The translations under genes and the position numbers were made by a program. The notes under the pieces were generated by a model that was given only the letters and a program-made list of their open reading frames with translations, was not told the DNA's origin and did no database searches. 64,000 nucleotides of DNA. It comes from Merluccius polli (Eukaryota > Chordata > Actinopteri > Gadiformes > Merlucciidae). Below, piece after piece: positions 47,401 through 58,735 of this stretch. How positions within the stretch are numbered: position 1 is the stretch's first letter; the number at the start of each line of letters is the position of its first letter. The stretch spans positions 477,001-541,000 of the forward strand of contig JAOPHQ010003128.1 of assembly GCA_030340625.1 (NCBI GenBank), written 5' to 3'.

Positions 47401-50223
47401 GTGGTATGCATGACGATGGATGGTCATGCATCAAACGTCAGTATGTGCACGCAACTTGGGTGCAAACTAAAAGCAGACCCTTGTGAGCCCCTGAAGACCC
47501 ATTTCCCACATCCGATAACCCATGACAAGGTTTTTGTCATGATGGATGCCTGCCACATGTTGAAGCTAACGCGCAATATGTTGCAGGTACATGCTCATTA
47601 TTACCCATCTGCTCTGCTTGACTGTTCTGCTTTTCATACATTTTGATTGTGTTTACATAATTGTGTAGAATATGGTGCTTTACATTTGACGTGTGGAGTG
47701 AGAAAACAATATTATCCTGCAGGCATACAGCCCAATTAGAAGTGTAACTGGCAGTATCAATTGGAATTACATAGTTCAGCTGAATAATGTCCAAAAGAAA
47801 AGTGGACTACATGCTGCCAACCGAGTCACTGATAAGCATGTGAACTTTGCTAATCAGAAGATGAAGGTATGTTTGCATGAGGATTAATGTATAGAGGGTC
47901 ACAATAGAAATGGACTCTAGGGCTTTATTGTGTTTTTATACTTTTTGATGGTGTTTGTAGGTAGCGCTAATGTGCCCTTCATTTCTCCTTATAAACTTAA
48001 GGTCTCCCTGGCTGCTCAGACTCTGAGTAACTCTGTAGCCGTGGCGCTCCGCACCTTGCAGGACGTGGGCTATGCAGAGTTCAAAGATTCTGAGGCTACT
48101 TCAGAATTTATCAAGGTAATGCAGCTAGGGATTTGCATCATTGACCTAACCCTATAACACCCACCCTCCATTTGTAGTTGATCTGTTGGTCGGCTACCAC
48201 AAAACAGGTGTTCAAAAGCATCCTTATTGTCACATCCCAGATTTACAGGTTTAAAGCACTGCAACAATTTAATTTTAAAAAGCATAGCCACAGAGGAAAT
48301 GGGATGGAAATGGAAAGTATGCCTCATACTTGGGTGTTTACTATCTGATACCTGTTGACACTAAGTTATAGTGATGATTTCAGTGCTATCAGTTAATGAA
48401 GATATTTGTTTATAGATAACAGACAGGCTGTTTGACATCTTGAACAGTCGCAATCCCAGAGCCAAAGGTTTCAAAGCCCCCCTTGGTTCTAGGAATTGGA
48501 CAAGCACCAGGGAGTTCTTGATAAAAGCCAGGGAGTTCTTGCTCACTTTGAAGATGGACGATGGCTTTACCGAACAAAGAGGTCTTTTAAAATAGTGACT
48601 GTTTGCCAATACCCAGTACAAATTCTTGTTTATCTACTATCTTCTGCATCAAGTTCTGATGCTCTGTCCTCCAGTCTGCATCGAGTTCATAAGATGCTCT
48701 GTCCTGTAAGATGTTCTGTCCTTTGTGTCTGCCCAGAGAAGTGAGTGCTGCTCTGGGAGCATTCACTATTTTCATCCTATACTGTTAGTTTGCATCCCTG
48801 CTTTCTTGTGTCCTGTTTTGGCAGAATCATAGTAATACAATATTTGCTTTTGAAGATTCCTCTCTGTCCTGGGCTTCGTCATCAACATTGACACATTGAT
48901 GTCGATGGTCCCTGTGCTGCTTGAAGGCCAGCGATATGTCCTGACCTACAGGTTCAGCCAGGACCACTTGGAGCTTCTATTTAACTCCATCAGAGCATCC
49001 GGTAGGGTTCATAATTTATATTTACCAGCCACAACACTAAGTGACACAAAGTTTCAGCAAATGCTGTTATTGTTTGTCGGTCCATTTATATGTGTATGTA
49101 TATATATTTTTGTGCGTGTGTGTTTTCTGAAGACATACACATTTCATGCAAGTGTCACAAACTAACAAACTGAGTATCTAAAAAAATGTCTCTATTTGAC
49201 CTGTTTGCAGAATTCATCACCACTGATACAGTCTGAATTGCTTGATAATCTTGTGTTTTTTTAAGGCGGCTGGAATAACAACCCCAATGCCAGACAGTTT
49301 AAGTATGTATTTAGGAAGCTGATGGCCCGGTGTGGAGTTGTGAGTCGCAGAGGCAATGTTACAGCACAGGATGACACCGAGTCCCTAACAGCGACCATCG
49401 ACACCTCTACAAGCCTGTCAGCTGTAGATGTGTTCTCTGCAGCAGGAGGAGAAGATCTTCCCTCTCCGTTTGCAGACATTCCAGCCCTAGTCCATGATCA
49501 CAGCTATCTTCCCGTCCGCTTCAATGGTCTTGTGGACAACGCTCTTGTGTACATTTCAGGTAAAGGCTGACTGAAAGTCGATTTTGCCTGTAACCAATAG
49601 TGCCAATAGTCAAATCCGTGGGAAAACAATCTGACGATAGTCAAAAAAAGAGAAATGTCTCCTTAATTTCCCCATGCTTATTAATTTATTAATTATTGAT
49701 TATTATTATTATTATTTCTAGTTATGCTATTGTTATACTAACTCAAAACTTAGGATTTGTTGTGCGACGGGCTCTGAAGAAGCTGTCCTGTGATGTCTGC
49801 CGTGCCAGCCTGGTGACAGACGCTGCATCTGCCATCAAGGACCAGAGCTACCACCTACTTTCTCTGAAAAACAATGGTGGCCTGGTGATTCCATCAGAGG
49901 GAACAGTGAGGGTTGTCAGGGCAGCAGAGTGGGTCATTCGCCAGGCCTCAGCCAGTTGCAGACAATCACGGCCCATCAAACTGCTGGAGATCATGTACAT
50001 TGTACGGAAGAGGATTGGGTCAGAGGATGTGTTTGAGCTCGGGGAGCACATCAGCGACACGCAGTATGGCATAGACAGCCACCACCATATGCTGTTAGCA
50101 TTAGTTGTGTCCCTGTTTTTTAAGCTAAGGCTACATCACATCGCTAAGATGACTACACTTAGCTTACAGAGAAACAACATGCGACAGAAGCTCAACAAAA
50201 CAGTCCTTTTCAAAGGGCATTAG
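44465..50223 (+). CDS. THAP9/P-element-type transposase, 12-13 exons, about 894 aa
   Basis: It would excise and reinsert the P-like transposon. Exons: 44465-44544, 44984-45176, 45347-45424, 46221-46488, 46612-46765, 47040-47586, 47723-47866, 48002-48115, 48416-48581, (48675-48705), 48856-49001, 49266-49559 and 49754-50223; total 2685 nt, no stops. THAP finger at residues 1-91: MPDFCAAYGC, LLCSEHF and VPTIF. Coiled coil near 118-206. RNase H-like strands LMLDAMS (Asp near 296) and CMTMDGHASN (Asp near 385), MMDACHMLKLTRNML, SQDHLELLF (candidate catalytic Glu near 631), NNNPNARQF, then CDVC in the tail. Human THAP9 is about 900 residues. All junctions keep frame except exon 9 to 48856, which needs the proposed 31-nt exon. 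Start chosen as the Met directly before PDFC. Confidence 0.8.
48722..48891 (+). repeat. Segment duplicated at 51130-51299 (original at exon 10 acceptor)
   Basis: The 170-bp segment spanning the intron before transposase exon 10 and its first 36 bp is repeated 2.4 kb downstream, past the stop codon, with two substitutions seen. Confidence 0.9.
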
Positions 50224-52425
50224 CCCAATGTGGGTTTCTGTTGGGTCTTCCCGTGAGGCTGGACCCTGGGTTTCAGCGCCCCTCACACCCACCCATGGTG
50301 TATGGAATAGTTTGTATGCATCTTGGATAGTTTTATTAGACTTTGTTCTGTAATTAGTTATTGTGAATTTAGTGTGATCCTCTATAGTGTTTGTGTTTTG
50401 GAAAAATCATCAGCAAGGTATGTTTAGTTAGGTTATTAGTTGTCCCCTAAGGAAAATGTGTTTGTGCAATGGTGATGCCGCCGTGGATGGTGGTAGTATA
50501 GTTGTTGTTTTGGAATTAATATGTAGATAGTTTTATTAGACTTCTGTTCTGTAATTAGTTATTGTGAATCTAATGTGATCCTCTATAGTGTTTGTGCTGT
50601 TTGGGAGAAATCTACTGTATGTTTCTATGTGCTCTCAATAACTAATGTTTTGTGTGCATGTCCCCGTGAAGTTTGTATGTTTTTGTCAGCTTCATGTCTT
50701 TGTGATATTTGTATGTCTTTGTCTGCTTCGTGTTTAACAAAACTTTGCCAAAAACAACAAAAAATGTTACTAAGAGGAATTGTTTGAGCATTTGTTGGTT
50801 GGTGACTATGATAATCTTGTGATAACCCTAACCCTAACCCTGTTTATTGTGCTTTGGCCTTTACAAAGCTATTGTGAATTAGTGTTCCAATTCTCTTGTA
50901 TTCAGTTTTTTTTCTACCCAGATGCCTGTGTCAAAATGGTATGTATTGCATGGTCTGCATGTTATGTTATGTTATGAATTAATTAAAGAAGGTTTAGTGT
51001 CCTTAAGCAATTTTAAGGGTCCTAAACCTCAGAACTGATTACTTTAAGGTCAGGGATGCAAACTAGTCAGCTTAACCCCCCCCCCAAATGAAGATGAATG
51101 GCAATGAAGTGAATTGTTTCAAATGTGCATTTGTGTCTGCCCAGAGAAGTGAGTGTTGCTCTGGGAGCATTCACTATTTTCATCCTATACTGTTAGTTTG
51201 CATCCCTGCTTTCTTGTGTCCTGTTTTGGCAGAATCATAGTAATACAATATTTGCTTTTGAAGGTTCCTCTCTGTCCTGGGCTTCGTCATCAACATTGAG
51301 TATCTTAAGTGTAAGTATGTGTTCTTAATTGTTAATGTTTTTGTGTGCATATCCTTGTGATGTTTGTCTTTGTCAGATCCATGTTTACCTAAATGTTTTA
51401 GGTAAACAATAGTATTGTCTCTCGTCTTGTCTCGTCTTCTCGCTCAAAGATCTGTACCTTGCTGTGGTGAGCGAGCTTCTCAACTAAACAGGTCTTGTCT
51501 TGTGTAGTGTACTTATTAATAGTAACCATCATGACTTATAGTAATACTAATCCACTGTATTTCTCTCTTTCTTCCCCTCTTACCTCACTTGTGAGGTAAA
51601 CCTTTACCAGTCATCAGCCATCCTTGTATTTGATGTCCCACTGACTCTCATCGCACCTGAAATCCCATCCCTACCATCTCTTGTTTATGTCCCCTTGCCT
51701 GGACTTCCTGGCCCGCACAGCCTAGCGACCCACAACCTGGCTCTACTTGCCCTTGCCCTATGACAATTCCAAATATCTAATAAAGTAAATATTTGTAAAC
51801 AATGTGTTTCAGACTGGTTTACTAACATTTTGTGTAAATAGGGGTGTAGTGGTAAAATAAGAGTTGGGTAAACTATTAATTCTGTGATCGCACTAAGGTT
51901 GACTGTGATATACGCTTGTTTAAAAAAGACATTCAGAACATATTTGATAATGCTGAAGGTTACTGTTTAATGTTTACACCAATAATAGTGGTACTAAATG
52001 ATTCATACAGTGCATTTTGTGATTATGCTATATTATGAGGTGCATTAGATTTATTGAGAGGTGGACAAACTATTTCTGAAAGAGGTGGGTAAACTGTACT
52101 CCACTACAGCCCTGTCACGTGTAGGCCTACAAATATTTTCATTCAAAATTGGAAATATGGACATGTATGGCTATTTGTCTCAAGGCGTCAATTATTCATA
52201 AGTATGCAGTGTTATAAATACATCTCTGTACAGGCTGAGGATTTCAACATGCAGCCTTTCTTATAGCCTATTTGTAATAGGACATATTGTAATCTACCTA
52301 TTTTAGAACATTATTCTATTTTTTAGGACATAACATGATTATTCATAAGTATGTAGTGTCATAACTACACCTTTGACGTTTATAACAAACCAAACCGTTT
52401 GAAAATCGGATGAAATTTGAGCAAA
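50224..52425 (+). other. 3' non-coding part of the P-like transposon
   Basis: It contains a local duplication (50325-50400 and 50520-50600, TAGTTTTATTAGACTT ... ATCCTCTATAGTGTTTGTG), three telomere-like CCCTAA units at 50823-50841 and the displaced exon-10 copy (51130-51299). AATAAAGT-type signals occur near 51779. No further coding exon is seen. Confidence 0.55.
51130..51299 (+). repeat. Displaced copy of the exon-10 acceptor region
   Basis: Matches 48722-48891 with C/T and A/G changes. It retains TTTTGAAG, an acceptor-like sequence, and the first 12 codons of exon 10, then diverges. Confidence 0.9.
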
Positions 52426-52834
52426 GGCCGTGTTCCGATAGCCGTAGGCTACTACCCGTACTTAGTATACTTAGTTTGAGTACGTAGGGTGTTCCGATTA
52501 TGATCGCGGCGAAAAGAAGTGTACTTGAAAGGACCCGTATGTGTACTCAAAAAGGCCAAAATGCTGAGTGTGCTACGGGGTACACTATGCGTACTCAACG
52601 GCAGCCATCTTAGCTACGTAGCGGAAGAGGCGGAGCCGCGCTCAGAGAACGTCTAATGAATTCACGTGTTTGTTGGGTGACGCGGCCGCGCAGCTGATGT
52701 CATTTCCGTTAAGTGCGCCACAGAGTATTGCATTTGGAACAGCACTAACATCTGAAGCTCTGCGTACCTATTGAGTGCGGATAGTTAAGTGTACTCACGG
52801 AAGTTAGTGTACTCACAGATATCGGAACACGGCC
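52426..52834. mobile_element. MITE, 409 bp
   Basis: GGCCGTGTTCCGATA and TATCGGAACACGGCC are perfect 15-bp inverted ends. Inside, GTACTYA and TACTTAGT motifs recur in both orientations. Such GGGCCGTGTTCC elements are familiar in fish. No ORF. Confidence 0.75.
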
Positions 52835-52863
52835 CAAGTTACGGTTATTTAAAAGTACATGTA

Positions 52864-53191
52864 CAGGGTTCCCAAGTTGCAAAAACTCATTTCCGGGAGC
52901 CCCCAACGGGGGGGGGGGGGGGGGTGGTGCGCGATTGTCAACGGGGGGGGGGGTTGCGCGATTGTCTTCGACGGGGGGGGGGTGTTTGCACGATTGTCAA
53001 CGGGGGGGGGGGGGGGGTGCGCGATTGTCTTCGCGGGGAGGAGGGGCGCGCAATCACAACACACCCCGGACCGACGATCGACGGTGGCGGGGGGGGGATT
53101 TCCGGGAGATTGTACATGATTTGCTTACATCAGGGAGACGCTATTGATTTGCGGGAGACTCCCGGAACTTCCGGGAGACTTGGGATGTCTG
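52864..53191. mobile_element. Short hAT-like element carrying a poly-G minisatellite
   Basis: The ends CAGGGTTCCCAAGT and (inverted) CAGACATCCCAAGT match at 11 of 14 positions. CATGTA flanks both sides (52858-52863 and 53192-53197). The interior holds five G runs with GTGCGCGATTGTC spacers plus TTCCGGGAG repeats. Confidence 0.6.
52908..53095. repeat. Poly-G minisatellite
   Basis: G runs of 8-18 bp alternate with TGCGCGATTGTCWWCGACG-like spacers; it ends with a GTGTGTT/GGACCGACGATCG variant (minus strand) that links it to the arrays at 1-210 and 57235-57370. Confidence 0.9.
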
Positions 53192-54069
53192 CATGTACCA
53201 CTACAACACATGTTATTGGAGCCCGAGCTGCCTGGAGTAAGATGGCCGCCATGTGCGGACGTTCCACTCCATTGGCCAGCAGCGCGGACGAGGCATCTAG
53301 TGTTCTATATATATCTATGGATGTCTCGTTCTGCCGTCGTCCCTCGGTCAGATCTGTCCCAGAAAACAACCCGCGTAACTGAGTTCCTACCAAACATTCG
53401 TTCCAAGATGTCGCTGGAAATGCTGATTGCTGCCGTAGCAGAACACCTCTATGATGTCCTCTATGATTTGACAACATTACATTTGGCAAAATCGGTGTTT
53501 ATTTGGGATGATCATTTCCGTAAATATGATTGGGGAGTAACCCGACGAGGTGTCCATTAACAGAAATGAATGGACGACGCGGAGGCGTGAACCGTCCGAC
53601 GCGAAGCGGAGGGTTGCTTCCGCGAAGTACCATGGTCACTTACGAAAGAATGAAATATGTAATCAATTAATAATACTTTAATGTGTTTTAGAGTTGAAAT
53701 CGTGAGGGTTTTTTATTTTTACAAGTCGAGCAGACTATTTAATATCTCCCGTATGCAGGCGTTGCCATAGCAACGTGGCCATAGCGTCTTCATAGCGTCA
53801 ACGTCTTTCCTAAGTGTAAATCAAAGATGGTGTAAAATTGTAAATAAACACTTTTTACCCTCCACTCTCCAGCCAATCGGAGTAATTCTGTTTTGAATGA
53901 CTTTATCAAGTAACTTTCCGTGATCAACGATGTCGGTAAATGGGCTGTGCTACAGCAGTAGTGGTGTTTAGCGCGTGTGGCGCGCTGGCCCTTTAAATTA
54001 AAAAAAAAAGCAAGAACGAACATTTTGAAGGGGGACAAAAGCGAATAGGTGGAGTGGACAAGGAGGATT
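53192..54069 (+). other. Right subterminal region of the P-like transposon
   Basis: 53225-53330 is an inverted match of 43553-43640 (CCTGGAGTAAGATGGCC, then CTAGTGTTCTATATATATC and ATGGATGTCTC). The rest is non-coding, with GGACAAAAGCG/GGTGGAGTGGACAAGG repeats near the TIR. Confidence 0.6.
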
Positions 54070-54101
54070 CCTCTTTGTGCGCTTTCGGTGTGAACGCACA
54101 G
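54070..54101 (-). repeat. Right TIR of the P-like transposon
   Basis: Inverse of 43331-43362 with a single mismatch. Confidence 0.85.
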
Positions 54102-54414
54102 TAAGGGGAAGATGGTGGCTTCCAAAGATGTGACCCTTCCAAAGCAAGAAACGACAAGTGCCATATAACCTGAACTTGTTTGGCCTGCGCTGTGGACAAC
54201 GCCAGCAGTCACAAGATTGGAGGTCTGTGTGAATGTAGTTGATATTCTCACTGGTGAATGCATTTTAGGTCAATTACAAAACATTTTTGGGGAAAGATAC
54301 AGTACTTCATCATGTTCATTAACGTGAATGCACTCTTCATGCATTACAACATTTGATTTGCATTTGCAAATGATTGAAATAACAATATTTTAACAATAGA
54401 CATTTATGAATGAC

Positions 54415-54640
54415 TGAAAATGAATCACTGGCTCCCTATCTCCCACAGAATCAACCATCCTATTAACCGAAATGATTCCACGGCACCCCACCTTCATACT
54501 TGTAAGAACTGCTCACCTAAATCCCTCCTGCAGTCTCCACTTTGGCAGCAGCCTGCTCCTCCACATGCCCAGGAACAAGCACCACACAAGGAGCAGTCTG
54601 CTGCCACCCCCCATCTCTGGAACACCCACACTGAATATTA
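54415..54640 (+). pseudogene. LINE RT C-terminal fragment (L2-like)
   Basis: NHWLPISHRIN and, in another frame, APPTF...SCSLHFGSSLLLHMPR resemble the conserved C-terminus of fish L2-type LINEs (HWLP, APPYL, LLL..PR, LWN). Frames are mixed, so it is a dead 3' end lying just left of the next LINE. Confidence 0.5.
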
Positions 54641-54759
54641 CATTAACATTAATATTGCACACAGTAATCAGTATTTATATCAGTTATTGTCGTTTCACAA
54701 GTAGGGCCAGAAATAGCAGGGAGGGACGATTTTATTACTTTCCTGAGGATCAGTTCAGA

Positions 54760-55864
54760 ACTAGGATGAAGCAACAAAGGGTGTTAACACTATTACATTT
54801 GAACAGCAGAAGCCTCTACATGAATTTTGGAAAAATTAAAGTTTATCTGAAACAATTTGACAAAAGGTTTAATATAATTTCATTAACTGAGACATGGCTT
54901 CATGATAGTAAAGAAGCTGAAGTTGAGTTAGAGGGTTATGAAATGATTTGTGTTAATAGGTCAAATCAAAGAGGAGGTGGTGTGGCTTTGTATGTGGAAA
55001 CAAACATTAAATATAAAGTCAAACATGAAATGACTACAACCATAAAGGATGTAATGGAATGTCTAACTGTTGAAATAGAGGTGGAAATAGGTAAACATAT
55101 TATTGTAAGTTGTGTATATAGAAAACCTGGTTCAGACATTGAACAATTTAAAGACAAGATAGCCGTGATGTTTGAGAAACTAAGTGATAAAATGGTGGTA
55201 TTTGTGTGTGGTGATTTTAACATAGACTTGCTGAATCCTAATAGAAACAAAAAGATAGTTGACATTATTGATGAAATGTCTAGTATGAGCTTATATCCCA
55301 TGATTACCAAACCCAGTAGAATAACTAAAGAGAGTTCCACATTAATAGATAACATATTTACAAATGCCATTGACAGAAGACTACTGAGTGGTTTGTTAAT
55401 TAATTATATAAGCGATCACTTACCCATTTTTGCTGCCCTACAACATGAGTATGTGACAAAACCCGAGAATAAATTAGGTAAAATGCTGCATTACAGAACA
55501 CACGATGCTATTAATGCATTGAAGGAAGAGTTAAAGAAACAGGACTGGAAAGAGGTTTATGTTGAGGACCCTAACATCGCATACAATGCATTTCTGGAAA
55601 TATTTACAAAACTTTATGGGAAACATTGCCCTGAAAAAAAAGTAAGTTACAAGAATAATTATGAAGACAAACCATGGATTACAAAAGGGCTACAGAATGC
55701 ATGCAAAAAGAAAAACACATTATATAGGAGATTTCTTAAAAGCAAATCAGAAGAGGATGAAATTAAATACAAGAGATATAAAAACAAATTGGTATGCATT
55801 CTGAGAAACAATAAGAAGGAACATTATAGGAAACTGCTGGAGAAAAATAAAAGCAACATTCAAG
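54760..55864 (+). pseudogene. LINE apurinic-like endonuclease domain
   Basis: Motifs in order: LHLNSRSL, ISLTETWLHD (catalytic Glu), RGGGVALYV, SCVYRKPGSD, VFVCGDFNIDLLN (catalytic Asp/Asn), TLIDNIFTN and ISDHLPIFA (final His). The domain is open without stops for about 370 codons up to KNKSNIQ, where the solo LTR begins. The endonuclease nicks target DNA to start reverse transcription. It looks intact itself, but it is cut from its RT. Confidence 0.8.
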
Positions 55865-56269
55865 TGTGACGAATAACTAAGCAGCATATGTATCAACAGA
55901 CTGTAATATCCTCACATAGCCACAAGGGAACAGGAACAAATATATAAGCTGTATTAACTGCACCTGGCCACCAGATGGCAGCACACATAATACACTGGGG
56001 GCGGGCGCTCAACACTAGCCAATCAGAGCATATTATGCGTCATAGAGGCCACGCCTGCCCAGGTACTACCAAACCACACAACCGGAGGGAAGGCAGAAAC
56101 CCTAGAGGCCACGTATCTGGATAGATATCCGGCTAAGGGTCGCTCCACGCGTGAATGGTACAGTTCCCCTCCATTTGCTTCATAGATAATAGACCTAAAG
56201 CTAAACAAATAAAGTGAGTTAAAAGCGATCCTGTGTCGGGGGCCTTCTTCCTCAAAGAACAGCACAACA
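55865..56269 (+). mobile_element. Solo LTR (405 bp) in the LINE
   Basis: It begins TGTGACGAAT, ends CAGCACAACA and is flanked by CAAG on both sides (55861-55864 and 56270-56273). It contains a TATA-like ATATATAAGC (about 55939) and an AATAAAG signal (about 56206). Removing it with one CAAG restores the LINE reading frame (NIQ then GTWKIIN). No internal region remains, so it arose by LTR-LTR recombination. Confidence 0.85.
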
Positions 56270-56273
56270 CAAG

Positions 56274-58283
56274 GAACATGGAAGATAATTAATAGCCTAA
56301 TTATAAAAGGTGTTAAGAACAAAGACTATCCTAGTTACTTCACTAAAAAACATGATGTAACTACAAATAATAAAAAAAGAGATAGCTGATGAATTCAATG
56401 AATATTTTGTAAATGTGGGACCTAAATTAGCTAATGAAATCATAGAGCCGAGTGACATCGAAGGCATGAATAGATGTGATAAAAATATGAATTTTCCAAC
56501 TACAGACCAGTTTCCTTACTTCCTCAATTTTCCAAGATTTTAGAACAGATATTTGCAAAAAGACTTGATAACTTTGTGGAAAAATACAATGTATTAAGTG
56601 AGCAACAGCATGGATTTCGAACCAATAGATCAACCACACTGGCAATAATGGAACTGGTTGAAAAAATGTCTTCATCAATAGACAACAAAGAGTACACAGT
56701 GTATTTATCGACCTCAAAAAAGCATTTGATACAATAGATCATAAGATATTAATGAGTAAGCTGGAAAACTATGGCATTAGAGGTGTAGCATATTCCTGGC
56801 TGAAGAGCTATCTGGATAACCGGTACCAGCATGTAAATGTTAACACTGAAAACTCAGAGATTCAAAAGGTCACTTGTGGGGTACCCCAAGGGTCAGTCCT
56901 TGGACCCAAACTTTTCATTCTTTATATAAATTATATTTGTAGAGCATCAGAGCAGTGGCGTCGTTAGGCCTGTTTTAGGGGGGCTGAAGCCCCCCTAAAA
57001 TATTCTTAAGCCCCCCTAAATAGTTTGGTGTTTGTATTTTAATTGTATTTTATTTTTTATTTTTTTTAAAATAACAAAATGCCGACAAATTCAATATAAA
57101 GCGGCCAGCATCATAAATAATCATATAACCTGTCATTAAGGACTTATCACTTAAGGTGATCATAAATCTGTCAGTTTCCCTTCACTTCGCAGTAGGGTGG
57201 CCATTCATCCGGCTTTAGGCCGGACTGTCCGGGGTGTGTTACGATCGCGCCCCCCCCCCCCCCCCCCCCCCTGCGTCGGTCGTAGGTCCAGGGTGTGTTA
57301 CGATCGCGCGCACCCCCCCCCCCCCGCCGGTCGTAGGTCCGGGGTGTGTTACGATCGCGTGCTAAGCCCCCCCTGTCCTTAAAACCTAGTGACGCCTCTG
57401 CATCAGAGCTACTACACTCTGTTATTTTTGCTGATGATACTAATTTGTTTTGTTCACATAAAGATTTGAATGAGCTCTTGGATATAGTCGAAAGTGAATT
57501 GAATAATTTGAAAAAATGGTTTGATGTGAACAAACTGTCATTGAACTTAAGTAAGACAAAATTCATAGTGTTTGGAAATAAAAAAATCAACAATGAGGTT
57601 AAACTCAGGATTAACAAAGTAGAAATAGAGAGAGTGTATGAAAACAAATTATTGGGTGTAATGATAGACCATAAATTAAACTGGAAACCCCACATAAACT
57701 ATATTAAATCTAAAATATCAAAATCTATTGCAATACTATATAAAACTAAGGACATCTTGGATCATAAATCATTATTTTGTATTCCTCACTCACAATTTTG
57801 TATTCCTCACTCATTCTTCCTTACATTACATACTGTATAGAGATATGGGGAAATACTTACAAAACTAATACAAATTGCATTTTTTTGTTGCAAAAAAGAG
57901 CAATAAGACTGGTTAACAAGGTTGAATATACACACCCCACCAATATGTTATTCGTGCACTCTCAAAATTTGAAGTTTATGGATTTGGTTAACTTTAAAAC
58001 ATTACAGTTAATGTATAGAGCACATTGTAAAACACTTCCAGATTGTATCCAAGGGTTATTTACAAAGAGGACAAGCACTTATCCATTGAGGGGAAATTTC
58101 ATTTTTGAAAGGAAATGGGCTAAAACTAATATAAAAAGTAGATGTGTGTCAGTGTATGGAGTGAAGTTATGGAATGATTGTGACATAAAATTGAAAGAAA
58201 GTAAAAATATGGGTTCATTTAAGAAATTACTTAAAACCAAAGCATTAGAAAGCTATGTAAGAAGAGAATGTGGGGATTTGTGA
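56274..58283 (+). pseudogene. LINE reverse transcriptase and C-terminal domain
   Basis: After the solo LTR: GTWKIINSLI; a gap (about 56460-56490) where part of the fingers is deleted; FRTNRSTTLAIM; FIDLKKAFDTIDHKIL (catalytic Asp); GVPQGSVLGPKLFILYIN; then, across the hAT at 56953-57400, FADDTNLF (catalytic DD); LGVMIDHKLNW; and a C-terminal domain with LPYITYCIEIWGNTYK and VYGVKLWND. A direct duplication of TTTTGTATTCCTCACTCA (about 57775-57814) shifts the frame. The RT is non-functional. Confidence 0.75.
56953..57400. mobile_element. hAT-like element with perfect 8-bp TSD and poly-C minisatellite
   Basis: The ends CAGTGGCGTCGTTAGG and (inverted) CAGAGGCGTCACTAGG are flanked by CATCAGAG on both sides (56945-56952 and 57401-57408). 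Inside, AGGGGGGCTGAAGCCCCCCT forms a terminal hairpin. The centre (57235-57370) carries C runs with the GGTCGTAGGTCC / GTGTGTTACGATCGCG spacer. No ORF. Confidence 0.85.
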
Positions 58284-58689
58284 ATCTTTGAAATCAGGTA
58301 TCTGGATAATTTTGTTTTTAGTTTGTTATGAGAACCTAAATTGTTAATTTATTTTACTTTGTCATGTTTAAAAGGCACTACTACTGACGTAAGTTTTGTT
58401 TAAAGAAACTGAATTTGTGTTTTAAAAAAGGATAGACAAAATAAGCTTAGGCTTCAGTCTAATCCTTTTTTTTCGGTCAAAGAAAACAAAAGAGAATAAA
58501 ATAGAGAATAAATAAATTGTAAGTTAAACATATAGGGAGGATAGAATGATGATACATTAATTGTTTTGTTTATATAACTTATCACTTGTCTCTCTTAACT
58601 TTGTCTTGTTTGTTTTGTTTTGTTTGCATGAACTTCTGTTCAAGAAATTATTCATGGAAATTATTGTGAATTCATTTGTTAAATGATCG

Positions 58690-58735
58690 GAAAAAATAAA
58701 ACTAACCTAACCTAACCTAAGGAACTGTTAGATAC
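58690..58735 (+). repeat. LINE 3' tail repeats
   Basis: ATAAAACTAACCTAACCTAACC-type pentamer tail marks the LINE 3' end. Confidence 0.7.

Larger units (their letters stand above)
43331..54101 (+). mobile_element. P-superfamily DNA transposon, apparently with an intact transposase gene
   Basis: The ends are 32-bp inverted repeats (43331-43362 and 54070-54101, one mismatch), starting CTGTGCGTTCACACC. A second inverted match lies further in (43553-43640 versus 53225-53330). Between them a 12-13 exon THAP/P-type transposase gene reads on the plus strand. Smaller elements have inserted: a MITE before exon 1 (43978-44349), one at 52426-52834 and one at 52864-53191. No exact 8-bp TSD was found; AAAGGGAAGA near the left end and AAGGGGAAGA at the right are similar but offset by several bases on the left. 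Confidence 0.7.
54720..58735 (+). mobile_element. CR1/Jockey-group non-LTR retrotransposon, 5' truncated, with two insertions
   Basis: Endonuclease (54760-55864) and reverse transcriptase (56274-58283) are in the usual order, and the 3' end is a short tandem tail AACTAACCTAACCTAACC near 58710-58727 rather than poly-A, as in CR1/L2-type LINEs. A solo LTR (55865-56269) and a hAT (56953-57400) interrupt it. No ORF1 is seen. Confidence 0.75.

Noticed and set aside
50820..50841. Telomere repeats as evidence of a chromosome end or fusion
   Set aside because: Only three units within a transposon 3' region; too short to support that.
52789..53560. ORFs of 138-197 residues rich in Gly
   Set aside because: They run through poly-G units and TIR sequence in several frames and have no domain.
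43331..54101. Interpretation as the host THAP9 gene
   Set aside because: The TIRs and subterminal inverted repeats enclosing the gene, and its many short introns, favour a mobile element; not fully excluded.
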